From Lysinibacillus sp. KCTC 33748 (GTDB taxonomy: Bacteria; Bacillota; Bacilli; Bacillales_A; Planococcaceae): 64,000 nucleotides of DNA. Within the stretch, counting starts at the first letter, position 1, and each line of letters opens with the position of its first letter. The stretch covers positions 1 to 64,000 of the forward strand of contig NZ_MWSJ01000025.1 in the NCBI RefSeq assembly GCF_002237755.1, given 5' to 3'. A program made the translations under genes and the position numbers. Positions 11,641-20,696 of the stretch are shown piece by piece. The notes below the pieces were generated by a model, which worked only from the letters and a program-made list of their open reading frames with translations, searched no databases and was not told the DNA's origin.

Positions 11641-11985
11641 ATGAAAAAACGCCAACGAGTGAAAAAAAACGATGATTTTCAAAAGGTGTTTAAGAAGGGT
11701 AAATCTTTCGCTAATCGTCAGTTTGTCGTATATTTTTTAGAAAAAGAGGGACAAGCAGAGTTTCGTGTAGGATTATCGGTTAGCAAAAAACTTGGGAATG
11801 CAGTAACACGCAACCAGATCAAGCGCTATATTCGACAAAGTATTCATGAATTAAAAGATGAAGTGAAGCAGAATATGGACTATGTTATTATCGCCAGACA
11901 ACCGGCGGCCACTATGGATTTTCATGAAGTAAAACAAAGTTTGCAGCATGTACTACGAATCGCAAAGGTTTTGAAGAAGACGTAA
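11641..11985 (+). CDS. rnpA: Ribonuclease P protein component
   Basis: Basic protein cofactor of RNase P, which matures tRNA 5' ends. 114 residues from the ATG at 11641, preceded by AGGTG; a GTG nine bases further upstream is a less likely start. The RNR signature appears as [11 protein letters not shown] (about residues 60-70), after [15 protein letters not shown]. It follows rpmH by 100 bases as in most bacteria. Confidence 0.97.
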   Translation: MKKRQRVKKNDDFQKVFKKGKSFANRQFVVYFLEKEGQAEFRVGLSVSKKLGNAVTRNQIKRYIRQSIHELKDEVKQNMDYVIIARQPAATMDFHEVKQSLQHVLRIAKVLKKT

Positions 11986-12031
11986 TATGGATGGCAACCA
12001 AAGTGGTGAAGTAAAAGCGTTTCTGCGTGAA

Positions 12032-12082
12032 AGTGAAATCACTTAAAATACACACAGGGGTATTTTAAAGTAAGATTTCACT
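12032..12082. repeat. Imperfect long inverted repeat between rnpA and yidC
   Basis: AGTGAAATC (12032-12040) and GATTTCACT (12074-12082) pair perfectly; inside them ACTTAAAATAC pairs with GTATTTTAAAGT, with a small bulge. There is no T tract, so it is not a standard terminator. The rest of 11986-12274 shows nothing else. Confidence 0.55.
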
Positions 12083-12274
12083 GCGATATGTGAATGATTA
12101 GTAACATTACTTAGCAAATATATGTACATTGTTAGAATATTTAGTAGAGTGAAACGTTATGTGCATGATAAAATAACTGATAACTTTATTCAGTAGCAGG
12201 AAACTGTAAATGTATAAAGAAGAGAATGCATATAGTTTTAGAAAAAGTGAATAGTATTTGTAGGGGGAAGAAGG

Positions 12275-13045
12275 TTGAAGAAACAACTTTGGGTAATTTT
12301 GTCGCTAGTATCAGTAGTATTACTACTATCTGGTTGTACAGAATTCAATGAACCAATCTCCAAAGAAAGCACAGGCTTCTGGAATGAATTCATTGTTTGG
12401 CCATTAGTGTCAGCGATTAAATACTTTGCTGAAATGCTTGGTTCATATGCATGGGGGATTATTGTTGTAACGATTTTTATTCGTTTAGCCATTCTTCCAT
12501 TAATGATTAAACAAACAAAGAGCTCTAAAAAAATGCAAGAAATTCAGCCAAAACTGAAGGAATTACAAAAGAAGTATGCTTCTAAGGATGCACAGACACA
12601 GCAACAGTATCAACAAGAGATGATGAAGCTTATGAGTGAGTCTGGTGTCAATCCACTTGCTGGATGTTTACCTGTACTCATTCAAATGCCAATTTTAATG
12701 GGTTTCTACCATGCGATTAGTCGTATGAATGCTACAGCTGCTTTCGATTTAGGGAATTTCTTTATTTTCCCGTTAGCAGAACCTGCACCGGCATTAGCAA
12801 TTATAGCTGGTTTAATGCAATTTGTTGTTTTACGTACGGGCCCGGCGATGGATAACCCTCAAATGAAAATAATGATGTACATTATGCCATTTATGATTAT
12901 TGGTTTCGGTATGGCATTACCAGCAGCATTATCACTATACTGGGTAATCGGTAACATTATTTCGATTGCTCAAAACCTGTTTATTTATAAACCTTGGAAA
13001 AAAGATAAAACACAACCTGCTCAAAATGGAGGGGCTAAAAAGTGA
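12275..13045 (+). CDS. yidC: Membrane protein insertase YidC (SpoIIIJ type)
   Basis: Inserts and folds membrane proteins, alone or with SecYEG. 256 residues; it begins with a lipoprotein signal ending in the lipobox LLLSGC (Cys about residue 21), then about five membrane segments, with the conserved SGVNPLAGCLPVLIQMPI segment (about residues 123-140). The C-terminal tail is short and basic. The TTG start is preceded by AGGGGG. The gene overlaps jag by four bases, the conserved spoIIIJ-jag pair; in Bacillus subtilis SpoIIIJ is needed for sporulation and vegetative growth with its paralogue. Confidence 0.96.
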   Translation: MKKQLWVILSLVSVVLLLSGCTEFNEPISKESTGFWNEFIVWPLVSAIKYFAEMLGSYAWGIIVVTIFIRLAILPLMIKQTKSSKKMQEIQPKLKELQKKYASKDAQTQQQYQQEMMKLMSESGVNPLAGCLPVLIQMPILMGFYHAISRMNATAAFDLGNFFIFPLAEPAPALAIIAGLMQFVVLRTGPAMDNPQMKIMMYIMPFMIIGFGMALPAALSLYWVIGNIISIAQNLFIYKPWKKDKTQPAQNGGAKK

Positions 13046-13851
13046 AACAACTTACGCAAATAGGCGCAACAACACAAGAAGCGATCTCATTAGCGTTACA
13101 GAAACTTGGAAAAACCCGTGAACAAGTAGATGTTGAAGTTTTACAAGAAGGTAAAAAAGGATTTTTAGGTTTTGGGGCACGATCTGCAGAAGTTCGTGTA
13201 ACAGTAAAGGAAGTACAGGTTCGGCCAACGATTGAGGCGGAAAAAGCTGAACAGCAAAATACGAATCAATTTGTCGAATCAACAGTAATAGATGATGTTG
13301 AAACAATAAGTTCACAAGTTTCTGAACAACTAAGTGATATCGAAGCGGTTCAACAAGTCGTAGAGGAACAAAAAGAGGGAGAAGATACCTCGATAAACCC
13401 AATTGAAGATGCAAAGTCTTATTTAGTAAACATTGCAGAACAATTGGATATTCATGATCTTGAAATTGAAACGACACGTGAAGGGAAATATGTATTATTT
13501 CAGCTGAAAAGCGAGAAAGCTGCACTGCTTATAGGGAAACGTGGTCAAACATTAAATTCCTTGCAGCAATTAACACATCTTGTGTTAAATAAAAGTGCCA
13601 AGCAGTTCTTAATGGTGAAATTAGACGTAGAAAACTATCGTGAACGTCGTCAAGAAGCATTGGAGTTACTGGCAGATCGTATGGCGGATAAAGCACTTCG
13701 CTTAAATCAGCGTGTAACGTTTGAGCCAATGCAGTCGTACGAAAGAAAAGTTATTCATAATCAATTGGCAAATCGCCTTGATATTGAAACATACTCAGAA
13801 GGAACGGAGCCTAATCGTTATTTAGTCATTGAGCCTGTAAAAAACGACTAA
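13042..13851 (+). CDS. jag: RNA-binding protein Jag (KhpB)
   Basis: 269 residues. The N-terminal Jag-N domain is residues 1-52 (MKQLTQIGATTQEAISLALQ, GKKGFLGFGARSAEV), followed by an acidic, glutamine-rich linker (about 65-115), a KH domain (LIGKRGQTLNSLQQLTHLVLN) and an R3H domain at the C-terminus (NQRVTFEPMQSYERKVIH). The KhpA/KhpB pair binds RNA and affects cell elongation in Gram-positive bacteria. The GTG start overlaps the yidC stop codon. Confidence 0.96.
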   Translation: MKQLTQIGATTQEAISLALQKLGKTREQVDVEVLQEGKKGFLGFGARSAEVRVTVKEVQVRPTIEAEKAEQQNTNQFVESTVIDDVETISSQVSEQLSDIEAVQQVVEEQKEGEDTSINPIEDAKSYLVNIAEQLDIHDLEIETTREGKYVLFQLKSEKAALLIGKRGQTLNSLQQLTHLVLNKSAKQFLMVKLDVENYRERRQEALELLADRMADKALRLNQRVTFEPMQSYERKVIHNQLANRLDIETYSEGTEPNRYLVIEPVKND

Positions 13852-13879
13852 GCTTCGTAAAAGCATACAGACAAAGCTA

Positions 13880-13914
13880 AAGTCATTTTATCGTCCTGAT
13901 AAAATGACTTTTTT
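13880..13914 (+). terminator. jag terminator
   Basis: AAGTCATTTTATC / GATAAAATGACTT, a perfect 13-bp stem with a five-base loop, followed by T. It ends the rpmH-rnpA-yidC-jag cluster. Confidence 0.92.
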
Positions 13915-13978
13915 ATGTTGTTGAAAAACAAGATGGCATAGGGAATCTTTATGAATGTAGTGGTGCCTCATGGTGAGG

Positions 13979-14165
13979 GTGATTTCCGTTCCAGGCTACC
14001 CGCTTTCCTGTGGGCGAGCGTCAAGCCGCTTCCTCCGCTAAAGGAACGAAGGATAAATGCGTCACGTCCTGTGACAACGCCTTCGTGACCAACATATGTT
14101 GGCCTCAGGGTCTCGCCTGTCTCACATTCCCACGGGAGTCGAGTAGCCTTCCACTCCAATAGAAC
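13979..14165 (-). repeat. Interspersed repeat B, copy B1, with nested hairpin module
   Basis: Flanked by GTGATTTCCGTTCC on the left and the complement of GTTCTATTGGAGTGG on the right, the two ends of repeat B in minus orientation. The body has long GC-rich arms (AGGCTACCCGC, CCCACGGGAGTCGAG). In its middle, reading on the plus strand, lies the nested hairpin module: ACGAAGG (14046-14052) pairs with CCTTCGT (14080-14086), and GTCAC / GTGAC closes the loop GTCCT. The interval up to B2 also holds a decayed CTTTCGCACA block near 14276-14289. Confidence 0.85.
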
Positions 14166-14366
14166 TTGTATAATTTTTATTCAATTCAAAAGTGAACACT
14201 ATATCTATTTACCGTAATCGAAAAAAAGACTTATATCAGTGACACAATTTTACGCCAGTTATTGTTGCTTACTTTTCGCTTTCGCACAGATTAACATTGT
14301 TGAAGTTTTCGTTTTATCTCTAAAAATTATGCGTGACATGCCAGAAGTTATATTTCAAGAGAAGTA

Positions 14367-14496
14367 GTTGATTGGAGTGGAGAATGAGCGACTACTTGGG
14401 GATCAGCGTCACAGATGAGACCCTGGAGCGAGCAACGCGAGTGAAGCGGCTCATCGGACGCCCTCAGGAAAGCGCTCAGTCGGAACGGAAATCAAC
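14367..14496 (+). repeat. Interspersed repeat B, copy B2
   Basis: 130 bases with ends GTTGATTGGAGTGG and GGAACGGAAATCAAC. Both ends start GTTGATT when read inward. It resembles a repeat I recall as widespread in intergenic regions of Bacillaceae. The 61-codon open frame crossing it is a by-product of its composition. Confidence 0.85.
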
Positions 14497-14502
14497 CCCT
14501 CG

Positions 14503-14548
14503 TTTTGCCGAAGAGCATACTTTATTCATTGGCAAAATAGTTTTTTTT
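14503..14548 (+). terminator. Terminator-like hairpin after repeat B2
   Basis: TTTTGCC (14503-14509) and GGCAAAA (14531-14537) pair across a 21-base loop, followed by TAG and eight T. The long loop weakens the call. The text just after repeat B5 (38973 onward) begins with the same CCTCGTTTTGCCGAAGAG, so this half may belong to the repeat. Confidence 0.45.
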
Positions 14549-14574
14549 ATGATCTAGAATTAACGCTCTGGCAT

Positions 14575-14605
14575 TTGCAACCTTTGTCGAAATACGTGCT
14601 ATAAT
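14575..14605 (+). promoter_or_regulatory. Probable mnmE promoter
   Basis: TTGCAA (14575-14580), 19-base spacer, TATAAT (14600-14605). The spacing is longer than ideal. A Spo0A-box-like TGTCGAA (14585-14591) lies in the spacer. Confidence 0.5.
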
Positions 14606-14619
14606 GTAGAACTTTCTGA

Positions 14620-14724
14620 TTATCCACAATTGGAAATTATCCTTACTTTAGATTTTACAGAAAATATGTTAGTCTAAGGTGTTAGTAAGTATTGGTCGGT
14701 TTTTATTTATCCACATGTGGATAA
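14620..14724. promoter_or_regulatory. DnaA boxes in the mnmE leader
   Basis: TTATCCACA at 14620-14628, and an 18-base perfect palindrome TTATCCACATGTGGATAA at 14707-14724 made of two convergent DnaA boxes. The palindrome ends seven bases before the ribosome-binding site of mnmE (AAGGAGG). DnaA binding upstream of the homologous gene (trmE/thdF) has been reported in Bacillus subtilis. Confidence 0.88.
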
Positions 14725-14742
14725 CGTTAAGGAGGTCATTAA

Positions 14743-16128
14743 ATGGAATTCGATACAATTGCTGCGATATCCACACCTATGGGTGAAGGCGCTATTGCTA
14801 TTGTTCGTTTAAGTGGGGACGAAGCAGTCGCAATTGCAGATAAAATATTCAGATCGCCTGGTGGAAAAAGTTTAACAACTAAGGCTTCACATACAATTCA
14901 TTATGGACATTTGGTCGATCCAAAAACGAATGAGGTTGTAGAGGAAGTAATGCTGTCATTAATGCGCGGACCTAAAACATTCACTCGTGAGGATGTAATA
15001 GAAATAAACTGTCACGGTGGACTTGTTTCGGTAAACCGTGTATTAAAGCTAGTATTAACTAATGGAGCAAGACTAGCAGAGCCAGGTGAATTTACAAAAC
15101 GTGCATTTTTAAATGGACGTATCGATTTATCACAAGCAGAAGCAGTCATGGATTTAATAAGAGCGAAAACTGATAGAGCGATGAATGTAGCGTTAGGACA
15201 AATGGATGGCAAATTATCGCGTTTAATTGGTGACTTACGCCAAGCATTACTAGAGACATTAGCGCAAGTTGAGGTTAATATAGATTATCCGGAGTATGAT
15301 GATGTAGAAGAAATGACAGTACCAGTATTAGTAGAAAAATGTACATGGGTACGAAATGAAATTAGTAAACTTTTGCAAACATCTTCTCAGGGAAAAATAT
15401 TACGAGAGGGTCTATCAACTGTTATTTTAGGTCGCCCAAACGTTGGGAAATCTTCTCTTTTAAATAGTTTAGTACAGGAGAATAAGGCTATTGTGACAGA
15501 TATAGCAGGGACAACTCGTGATATTATAGAAGAGTACGTGAATGTACGTGGTGTTCCGCTTCGTTTAGTCGATACAGCTGGTATTCGAGAAACAGAGGAT
15601 ATCGTTGAACGAATTGGTGTTGAACGTTCACGTGAGGCGTTGCGTGGAGCAGATTTAATTTTATTTGTTTTAAACTACGCAGAAGAATTGACTGTCGAGG
15701 ATGAGCGTCTATTCGAAACGATTAAAGCGATGGATTACATCGTAATTGTTAATAAAACAGATCTACCGCAAAAAATTGATTTAGCACAAGTCAAAGAGCT
15801 AGCAGGCAACCGTCGCGTTGTGACAACTTCTCTTTTACAAGAAGAGGGTATCGTAGAACTAGAGGAAGCGATTGCCGCGTTATTCTTTGAAGGGCAAATT
15901 GAAGCGGGCGATTTAACATATGTTTCAAATGCAAGACATATTGCATTACTTCATCAAGCACAAGCAACAGTCGAGGATGCATTAGCTGCAGCACAAGCTG
16001 GTGTACCTGTTGATATGGTGCAAATAGATGTAACAAGAACATGGGAATTACTTGGTGAAATTATAGGTGACACAGTACAGGAAAGCCTAATTAATCAGTT
16101 ATTTTCACAGTTCTGCTTAGGAAAATAA
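14743..16128 (+). CDS. mnmE: tRNA modification GTPase MnmE
   Basis: 461 residues. With MnmG it makes the carboxymethylaminomethyl or aminomethyl group on wobble uridine-34. The N-terminal tetrahydrofolate-binding domain comes first ([20 protein letters not shown]), then a helical domain interrupted by a GTPase domain (P-loop [13 protein letters not shown] near residue 230, [21 protein letters not shown]). The C-terminal CLGK has the conserved cysteine. AAGGAGG precedes the ATG. The gene sits 29 bases before mnmG, the usual pair. Confidence 0.98.
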   Translation: MEFDTIAAISTPMGEGAIAIVRLSGDEAVAIADKIFRSPGGKSLTTKASHTIHYGHLVDPKTNEVVEEVMLSLMRGPKTFTREDVIEINCHGGLVSVNRVLKLVLTNGARLAEPGEFTKRAFLNGRIDLSQAEAVMDLIRAKTDRAMNVALGQMDGKLSRLIGDLRQALLETLAQVEVNIDYPEYDDVEEMTVPVLVEKCTWVRNEISKLLQTSSQGKILREGLSTVILGRPNVGKSSLLNSLVQENKAIVTDIAGTTRDIIEEYVNVRGVPLRLVDTAGIRETEDIVERIGVERSREALRGADLILFVLNYAEELTVEDERLFETIKAMDYIVIVNKTDLPQKIDLAQVKELAGNRRVVTTSLLQEEGIVELEEAIAALFFEGQIEAGDLTYVSNARHIALLHQAQATVEDALAAAQAGVPVDMVQIDVTRTWELLGEIIGDTVQESLINQLFSQFCLGK

Positions 16129-16156
16129 TTTTATTAAAGAAAGGAAGATACGAGCT

Positions 16157-18052
16157 ATGCCAACAAAATATGAGGCAGGCACGTTTGATGTTATCGTAAT
16201 TGGCGCAGGTCACGCAGGTTCTGAAGCTGCATACGCCGCAGCCAAAATGGGTGCTAACACACTGATGTTAACAATCAATTTAGATATGATTGCATTTATG
16301 CCATGCAATCCTTCCATTGGTGGTCCTGCCAAAGGAATCGTAGTACGAGAAATTGACGCATTAGGTGGCGTCATGGGGAAAGTTATTGATAAAACGCATA
16401 TTCAAATGCGTATGTTAAATACAGGGAAAGGTCCTGCTGTGCGTGCATTACGTGCGCAAGCGGACAAAGTTTTATACCAACAAGAAATGAAACGCGTGTT
16501 GGAGGAAACTGAAAACTTAACAATGCACCAAGGTATGGTGGAAGAATTAATTATCGAAGACGAGGAAGTAAAAGGTGTTATTACACAAATCGGTGCTATT
16601 TACCGCGCTAAAACAGTTGTTATCACAACAGGTACATTCCTTCGCGGTGAAATCATTATTGGAGACATAAAGTATTCAAGTGGTCCTAATAACCAACAAC
16701 CGTCTATTCGTTTAGCAGATAACTTAAAAGAGATTGGCTTTGACCTTGTGCGTTTTAAAACAGGTACACCACCACGAGTGAATAGCCGTACAATTGATTA
16801 TGATAAAACTGAGATTCAACCAGGGGATGAAGTTCCACGTGCATTTAGCTTTGAAACAACTGAATTCATCATGGATCAACTACCTTGCTGGCTGACTTAT
16901 ACAAGCCTAGAGACACATGAAATTATCGAGGCAAACTTACACCTTTCACCGATGTACTCAGGGATGATTAAAGGTACGGGTCCTCGTTATTGTCCTTCTA
17001 TTGAAGACAAAGTTGTGCGATTTAACGATAAACCGCGCCACCAAATTTTCTTAGAGCCAGAAGGTCGCGATACACGTGAAGTGTATGTACAAGGTTTATC
17101 AACTAGCTTACCAGAGCATGTACAAACACGTTTACTAAAATCAATCCCAGGCTTAGAAAAAGCAGAAATGATGCGTGCTGGCTATGCTATTGAGTACGAT
17201 GCAATCGTGCCAACACAATTATGGCCAACGTTAGAAACAAAACGCATTACAGGCTTATATACTGCTGGTCAAATCAATGGTACATCAGGTTACGAGGAAG
17301 CGGCAGCTCAAGGCTTAATGGCTGGGATGAATGCTGCTGCTAATGCGCTTGGAAAAGAAGAATTAATCTTAGGTCGTTCAGATGCTTATATTGGCGTATT
17401 AATTGATGATCTAGTAACAAAGGGAACAAATGAACCGTATCGCTTACTAACATCTCGTGCGGAATATCGTTTACTACTTCGTCATGATAACGCTGATTTA
17501 CGTTTGGTAGAGCAAGGGTTTAATATGGGAATGATTACTGAGGAAAGATATGCAAAATTCAATGAGAAAAAAGAGCTGATTGATAACGAAATTGCACGTC
17601 TTCGTGAAGTTATTATTAAACCAAATGAAACAACACAAGCTGTTATTCGCTCTGTAGGTGGCAGTGAACTAAAAGACGGTATTCGTGGAGCAGATTTATT
17701 AAAACGTACAGAAATGAATTATGGTTTAATTTCTTCATTAATTCCAGCCGACATAGAGTTTTCGGATGAAGTGAAGGAACAAATTGAAATTCAGCTTAAA
17801 TATGAAGGCTATATTGAAAAAGCATTACAACAAGTTGAAAAGCTTCATAAAATGGAGAATAAAAAAATCCCTGAAAATATTGATTATGATGCTATTTCAG
17901 GTCTAGCAACAGAAGCTCGACAAAAATTAAAACAAGTTACACCACTTTCCATTGCCCAAGCATCGCGAATCTCCGGTGTAAACCCAGCAGATATTTCAAT
18001 ATTACTTGTTTATATTGAGCAAGGTAAAATCGCACGCGTCAGCGGCGAATAA
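16157..18052 (+). CDS. mnmG: tRNA modification enzyme MnmG (GidA)
   Basis: FAD-dependent partner of MnmE, 631 residues, normal length. The N-terminal dinucleotide-binding motif is [12 protein letters not shown] (residues 14-25). The GidA signatures [17 protein letters not shown] and [12 protein letters not shown] are intact, and the C-terminal helical MnmE/tRNA-binding region ends near [24 protein letters not shown] precedes the ATG. Transcribed with mnmE and ended by a GC-rich terminator. Confidence 0.98.
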   Translation: MPTKYEAGTFDVIVIGAGHAGSEAAYAAAKMGANTLMLTINLDMIAFMPCNPSIGGPAKGIVVREIDALGGVMGKVIDKTHIQMRMLNTGKGPAVRALRAQADKVLYQQEMKRVLEETENLTMHQGMVEELIIEDEEVKGVITQIGAIYRAKTVVITTGTFLRGEIIIGDIKYSSGPNNQQPSIRLADNLKEIGFDLVRFKTGTPPRVNSRTIDYDKTEIQPGDEVPRAFSFETTEFIMDQLPCWLTYTSLETHEIIEANLHLSPMYSGMIKGTGPRYCPSIEDKVVRFNDKPRHQIFLEPEGRDTREVYVQGLSTSLPEHVQTRLLKSIPGLEKAEMMRAGYAIEYDAIVPTQLWPTLETKRITGLYTAGQINGTSGYEEAAAQGLMAGMNAAANALGKEELILGRSDAYIGVLIDDLVTKGTNEPYRLLTSRAEYRLLLRHDNADLRLVEQGFNMGMITEERYAKFNEKKELIDNEIARLREVIIKPNETTQAVIRSVGGSELKDGIRGADLLKRTEMNYGLISSLIPADIEFSDEVKEQIEIQLKYEGYIEKALQQVEKLHKMENKKIPENIDYDAISGLATEARQKLKQVTPLSIAQASRISGVNPADISILLVYIEQGKIARVSGE

Positions 18053-18074
18053 TTAAGAACAGTAAAGTGAATAA

Positions 18075-18107
18075 GAGGCGGGCATACCTTTGTGCCCGCT
18101 TCCTATT
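18075..18107 (+). terminator. mnmG terminator
   Basis: GCGGGCA (18078-18084) / TGCCCGC (18093-18099) stem followed by TTCCTATTTTT. Repeat A2 begins immediately after it. Confidence 0.85.
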
Positions 18108-18108
18108 T

Positions 18109-18400
18109 TTAACTTCTTTCAGCATTCATCTCCATAGGTGGTGAGATGAATGCGGTTTTAAGTCACTATTTCAGGGGTTTCCAAATATCCTCAGAAATAG
18201 AGGAACTCAGTCTAAGAACGCCACGTCCTGTGGCATTACCGAAATGACCGACATCGTGTTGGCCCTCGTGATGTTGTTGCTGTCGCTTCGCTTTCGCACA
18301 GACAAAAACATGTTGCTGTCGCTTCGCTTTCGCACAAAAAACATCTGCAGGCCTAAGCACAAAGCCGATTCAGGACGCAATTATGCCGAGGCATAGTTGA
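18109..18400 (+). repeat. Interspersed repeat A, copy A2
   Basis: Begins TTAACTTCTTTCAGCA and ends in the AATTATGCC...GGCATA palindrome. Left hairpin here is GCATTCATCTC / GAGATGAATGC. The nested module keeps the inner stem GCCAC-GTCCT-GTGGC (18220-18234), but its right outer arm is replaced. A 26-base block ending CTTTCGCACA is present twice, at 18275-18300 and 18311-18336. It separates mnmG from rsmG. Confidence 0.85.
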
Positions 18401-18501
18401 TGGCTATGCTATTTTTTCATAGTTGATTTTAAGAGCGAGCGAATACATGCTTACAAGTCAATGTAAGGATAGTAAAGCCATATAGAAAAAGGAGACTTTA
18501 C

Positions 18502-19218
18502 ATGAACGAACAACAATTTATCGAGGCTTTAAAGAAAAAGGGCATCGAACTCTCTGAAAAGCAGATTGCTCAATTCAAAAAATATTTTGAGTTACTTGTT
18601 GAGTGGAATGAGAAGATGAACTTAACAGCTATTACCGATTTAGAAGGTGTTTATTTAAAACATTTTTATGATTCGATTAGTGCCTCTTTCTATTTTGATT
18701 TTTCAAAAGTAACAACAGTTTGTGATGTAGGAGCAGGTGCTGGTTTCCCTAGTATTCCAATTAAAATCTGTTTCCCACATTTACATGTCACAATTGTCGA
18801 TTCTTTAAATAAAAGAATTACATTTTTAAATCATTTAAGTGATGAGTTACAATTAGAGAATATGAATTTTGTACATGCACGTGCAGAGGAATTTGCTCAA
18901 AATGCGAAATATCGTGAACAGTTTGATGTTGTAACAGCTCGTGCAGTAGCCCGCTTATCGGTTTTATCAGAGTTATGTGTACCACTAGCGAAACAAGGTG
19001 GTTATTTTGTTGCTTTAAAAGCAGCAGCTGGTGCGGAAGAATTAAAAGATGCCAAAAAAGCATTGACTACATTAGGGGTTGCACTAAAAGAAGAGTTTTC
19101 TTTCCATCTACCTGTTGAAGAAAGTGACCGCATGTTATATATCTTTGATAAAATAAAAGGAACACCAAAAAAATATCCGCGTAAACCAGGTGTACCAAAT
19201 AAATCACCGATTCAATAA
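18502..19218 (+). CDS. rsmG: 16S rRNA (guanine-527-N7)-methyltransferase
   Basis: SAM-dependent methyltransferase of 238 residues; loss of RsmG gives low-level streptomycin resistance in several bacteria. The SAM-binding motif is [17 protein letters not shown] (about residues 74-90), followed by [11 protein letters not shown] and the conserved TARAVA segment. AAAAGGAG precedes the ATG. It is separated from mnmG by repeat A2, so it probably has its own promoter, and it precedes noc as in Bacillus subtilis. Confidence 0.97.
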   Translation: MNEQQFIEALKKKGIELSEKQIAQFKKYFELLVEWNEKMNLTAITDLEGVYLKHFYDSISASFYFDFSKVTTVCDVGAGAGFPSIPIKICFPHLHVTIVDSLNKRITFLNHLSDELQLENMNFVHARAEEFAQNAKYREQFDVVTARAVARLSVLSELCVPLAKQGGYFVALKAAAGAEELKDAKKALTTLGVALKEEFSFHLPVEESDRMLYIFDKIKGTPKKYPRKPGVPNKSPIQ

Positions 19219-19222
19219 TTAG

Positions 19223-19238
19223 TGTTTCATGTGAAACT
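19223..19238. promoter_or_regulatory. parS: parS-like site between rsmG and noc
   Basis: TGTTTCATGTGAAACT matches 14 of 16 bases of parS. It is intergenic and close to the partition genes. A degenerate ParB site is likely; the CpG centre is changed to TG, which may weaken binding. Confidence 0.6.
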
Positions 19239-19397
19239 TCTCAAAGTAGAAAATATTTTTTCTATTTTGAGCATACATACTAGTTATGGATGGTTCACGC
19301 AAATGACATCTACGAACTATATACATTTTAAGAAATATAATAAATAATAATAGAATAAAACAGAGCAAGATAGTTACTAAAAGGTGGTGCCACTTGG

Positions 19398-20297
19398 ATG
19401 AAAAGTCCTTTTTCACGTTTTTTTGGAGGCGGAAATAAAACTGAGCCTATTGTGAAAAATGAAGTAGAACAAGCAGAGACGGTTCATGCAGCGGAAGAGG
19501 TTATAAAGCTGCCGATTGATCAAATTGTGCCTAACCGTTTTCAGCCACGTACTATTTTTGATGATGAAAAAATTGAAGAGTTATCAAGAACCATTCATAC
19601 GCATGGTGTAATTCAGCCAATTGTTGTACGTAAAACAGCAGAAAAACAATATGAAATTATTGCTGGTGAGCGTCGTTATCGAGCAATGAAAAAGCTACAA
19701 TGGACAGAAGTTCCGGCAATTATAAGAAATTTAACTGATAAGGAAACAGCCTCTATCGCGTTAATTGAGAACTTACAGCGTGAGGAGTTAACAGCAATTG
19801 AAGAAGCTGTTGCCTATCAAAAATTATTGGAGCTTCATGAGCTGACACAAGAAGCTCTAGCCCAACGACTTGGAAAAGGACAATCCACGGTAGCCAATAA
19901 ATTGCGTTTATTAAAGCTTCCTGAGGAAGTACAGCATGCTATTTTAAAACGTGAAATCTCTGAACGACATGCACGTGCTTTAATTGCAATTAAAGATCAG
20001 CCACTACAGCTAGAAGTTTTACAACAAACGATTGAAAATGATTGGAATGTTCGTCAGTTAGAAGAGCAAATTTATTCTTTATTGCATCCAGAGTTGGAAG
20101 TACAAGAAGAAGCAGAGCCGAAGAAAGTAAAGCCGAAGCGTAAGGCCATTAGTAAAGACGTACGTATTGCTTTAAACACGATTAAACAGTCGTTATCAAT
20201 GGTAACAAAGAGCGGTATTACAGTTAAGACTGAAGAAGAAGATACAGAGGAATATTATCAAATTACAGTGAAAATCCCTAAAAAGAAAAAGTCTTAA
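19398..20297 (+). CDS. noc: Nucleoid occlusion protein Noc
   Basis: 299-residue ParB-family CTPase that binds DNA and prevents FtsZ-ring assembly over the chromosome. The N-terminal tip [12 protein letters not shown] is the amphipathic membrane-targeting segment typical of Noc and absent from ParB. The ParB/CTPase motif is [11 protein letters not shown], followed by an HTH core ([27 protein letters not shown]). These features and its place ahead of parAB distinguish it from parB. AAGGTGG precedes the ATG. Confidence 0.96.
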   Translation: MKSPFSRFFGGGNKTEPIVKNEVEQAETVHAAEEVIKLPIDQIVPNRFQPRTIFDDEKIEELSRTIHTHGVIQPIVVRKTAEKQYEIIAGERRYRAMKKLQWTEVPAIIRNLTDKETASIALIENLQREELTAIEEAVAYQKLLELHELTQEALAQRLGKGQSTVANKLRLLKLPEEVQHAILKREISERHARALIAIKDQPLQLEVLQQTIENDWNVRQLEEQIYSLLHPELEVQEEAEPKKVKPKRKAISKDVRIALNTIKQSLSMVTKSGITVKTEEEDTEEYYQITVKIPKKKKS

Positions 20298-20394
20298 GTC
20301 GTGATTGAAGTTTTATTAAAAAAATAAAAAAATGACTTTTATGACATCATCAAAATTGAGGATGTCATCTGTATAGCGTATATCATATATATAA

Positions 20395-20479
20395 GTTGAT
20401 TAGAGTAGGGGCTTGGGCCACCACTCCTTGTGGGCTCAGGACGCCCCCGAGAAAGCGTTGAGCCGGAACGGAAATCAAC
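20395..20479 (+). repeat. Interspersed repeat B, copy B3 (short)
   Basis: 85 bases from GTTGATTAGAGT to GGAACGGAAATCAAC with most of the interior lost; CTCAGGACGCCCCCGAGAAAGCG remnants remain (split by mutation). It lies between noc and parA. Confidence 0.8.
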
Positions 20480-20521
20480 CCAACGTTATGATGATAAGTC
20501 GCTTTTATATCTCTGTACGGA

Positions 20522-20561
20522 GGAGACATCTTAGTAATATTTCTGAGATGTCTCCTTTTTT
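20522..20561 (+). terminator. Terminator between noc and parA
   Basis: GGAGACATCT / AGATGTCTCC perfect 10-bp stem with a 14-base loop, then six T. It separates noc from the parAB operon. Confidence 0.88.
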
Positions 20562-20696
20562 GCATATATTCTTAATATTTTATACAACTCTGTTCTGTTT
20601 TTTTGATAGAATGAAAGTAAGATAGACGTATAGAATAGTGATTTTACAAATGATTTGTCAAAGTGGACTTTGATAGATGAAAGCAGGTGCTTTTAA

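Noticed and set aside
13052-13525. 157-codon open frame antisense to jag
   Set aside because: No ribosome-binding site, leucine- and glutamine-rich composition that mirrors the jag sequence, and jag itself is fully supported on the other strand.
14372-14557. 61-codon frame over repeat B2, and similar frames over repeats at 1788, 13968, 18166, 20383 and 38910
   Set aside because: They follow the repeat sequences, differ between copies and lack conserved starts; the repeats explain them.
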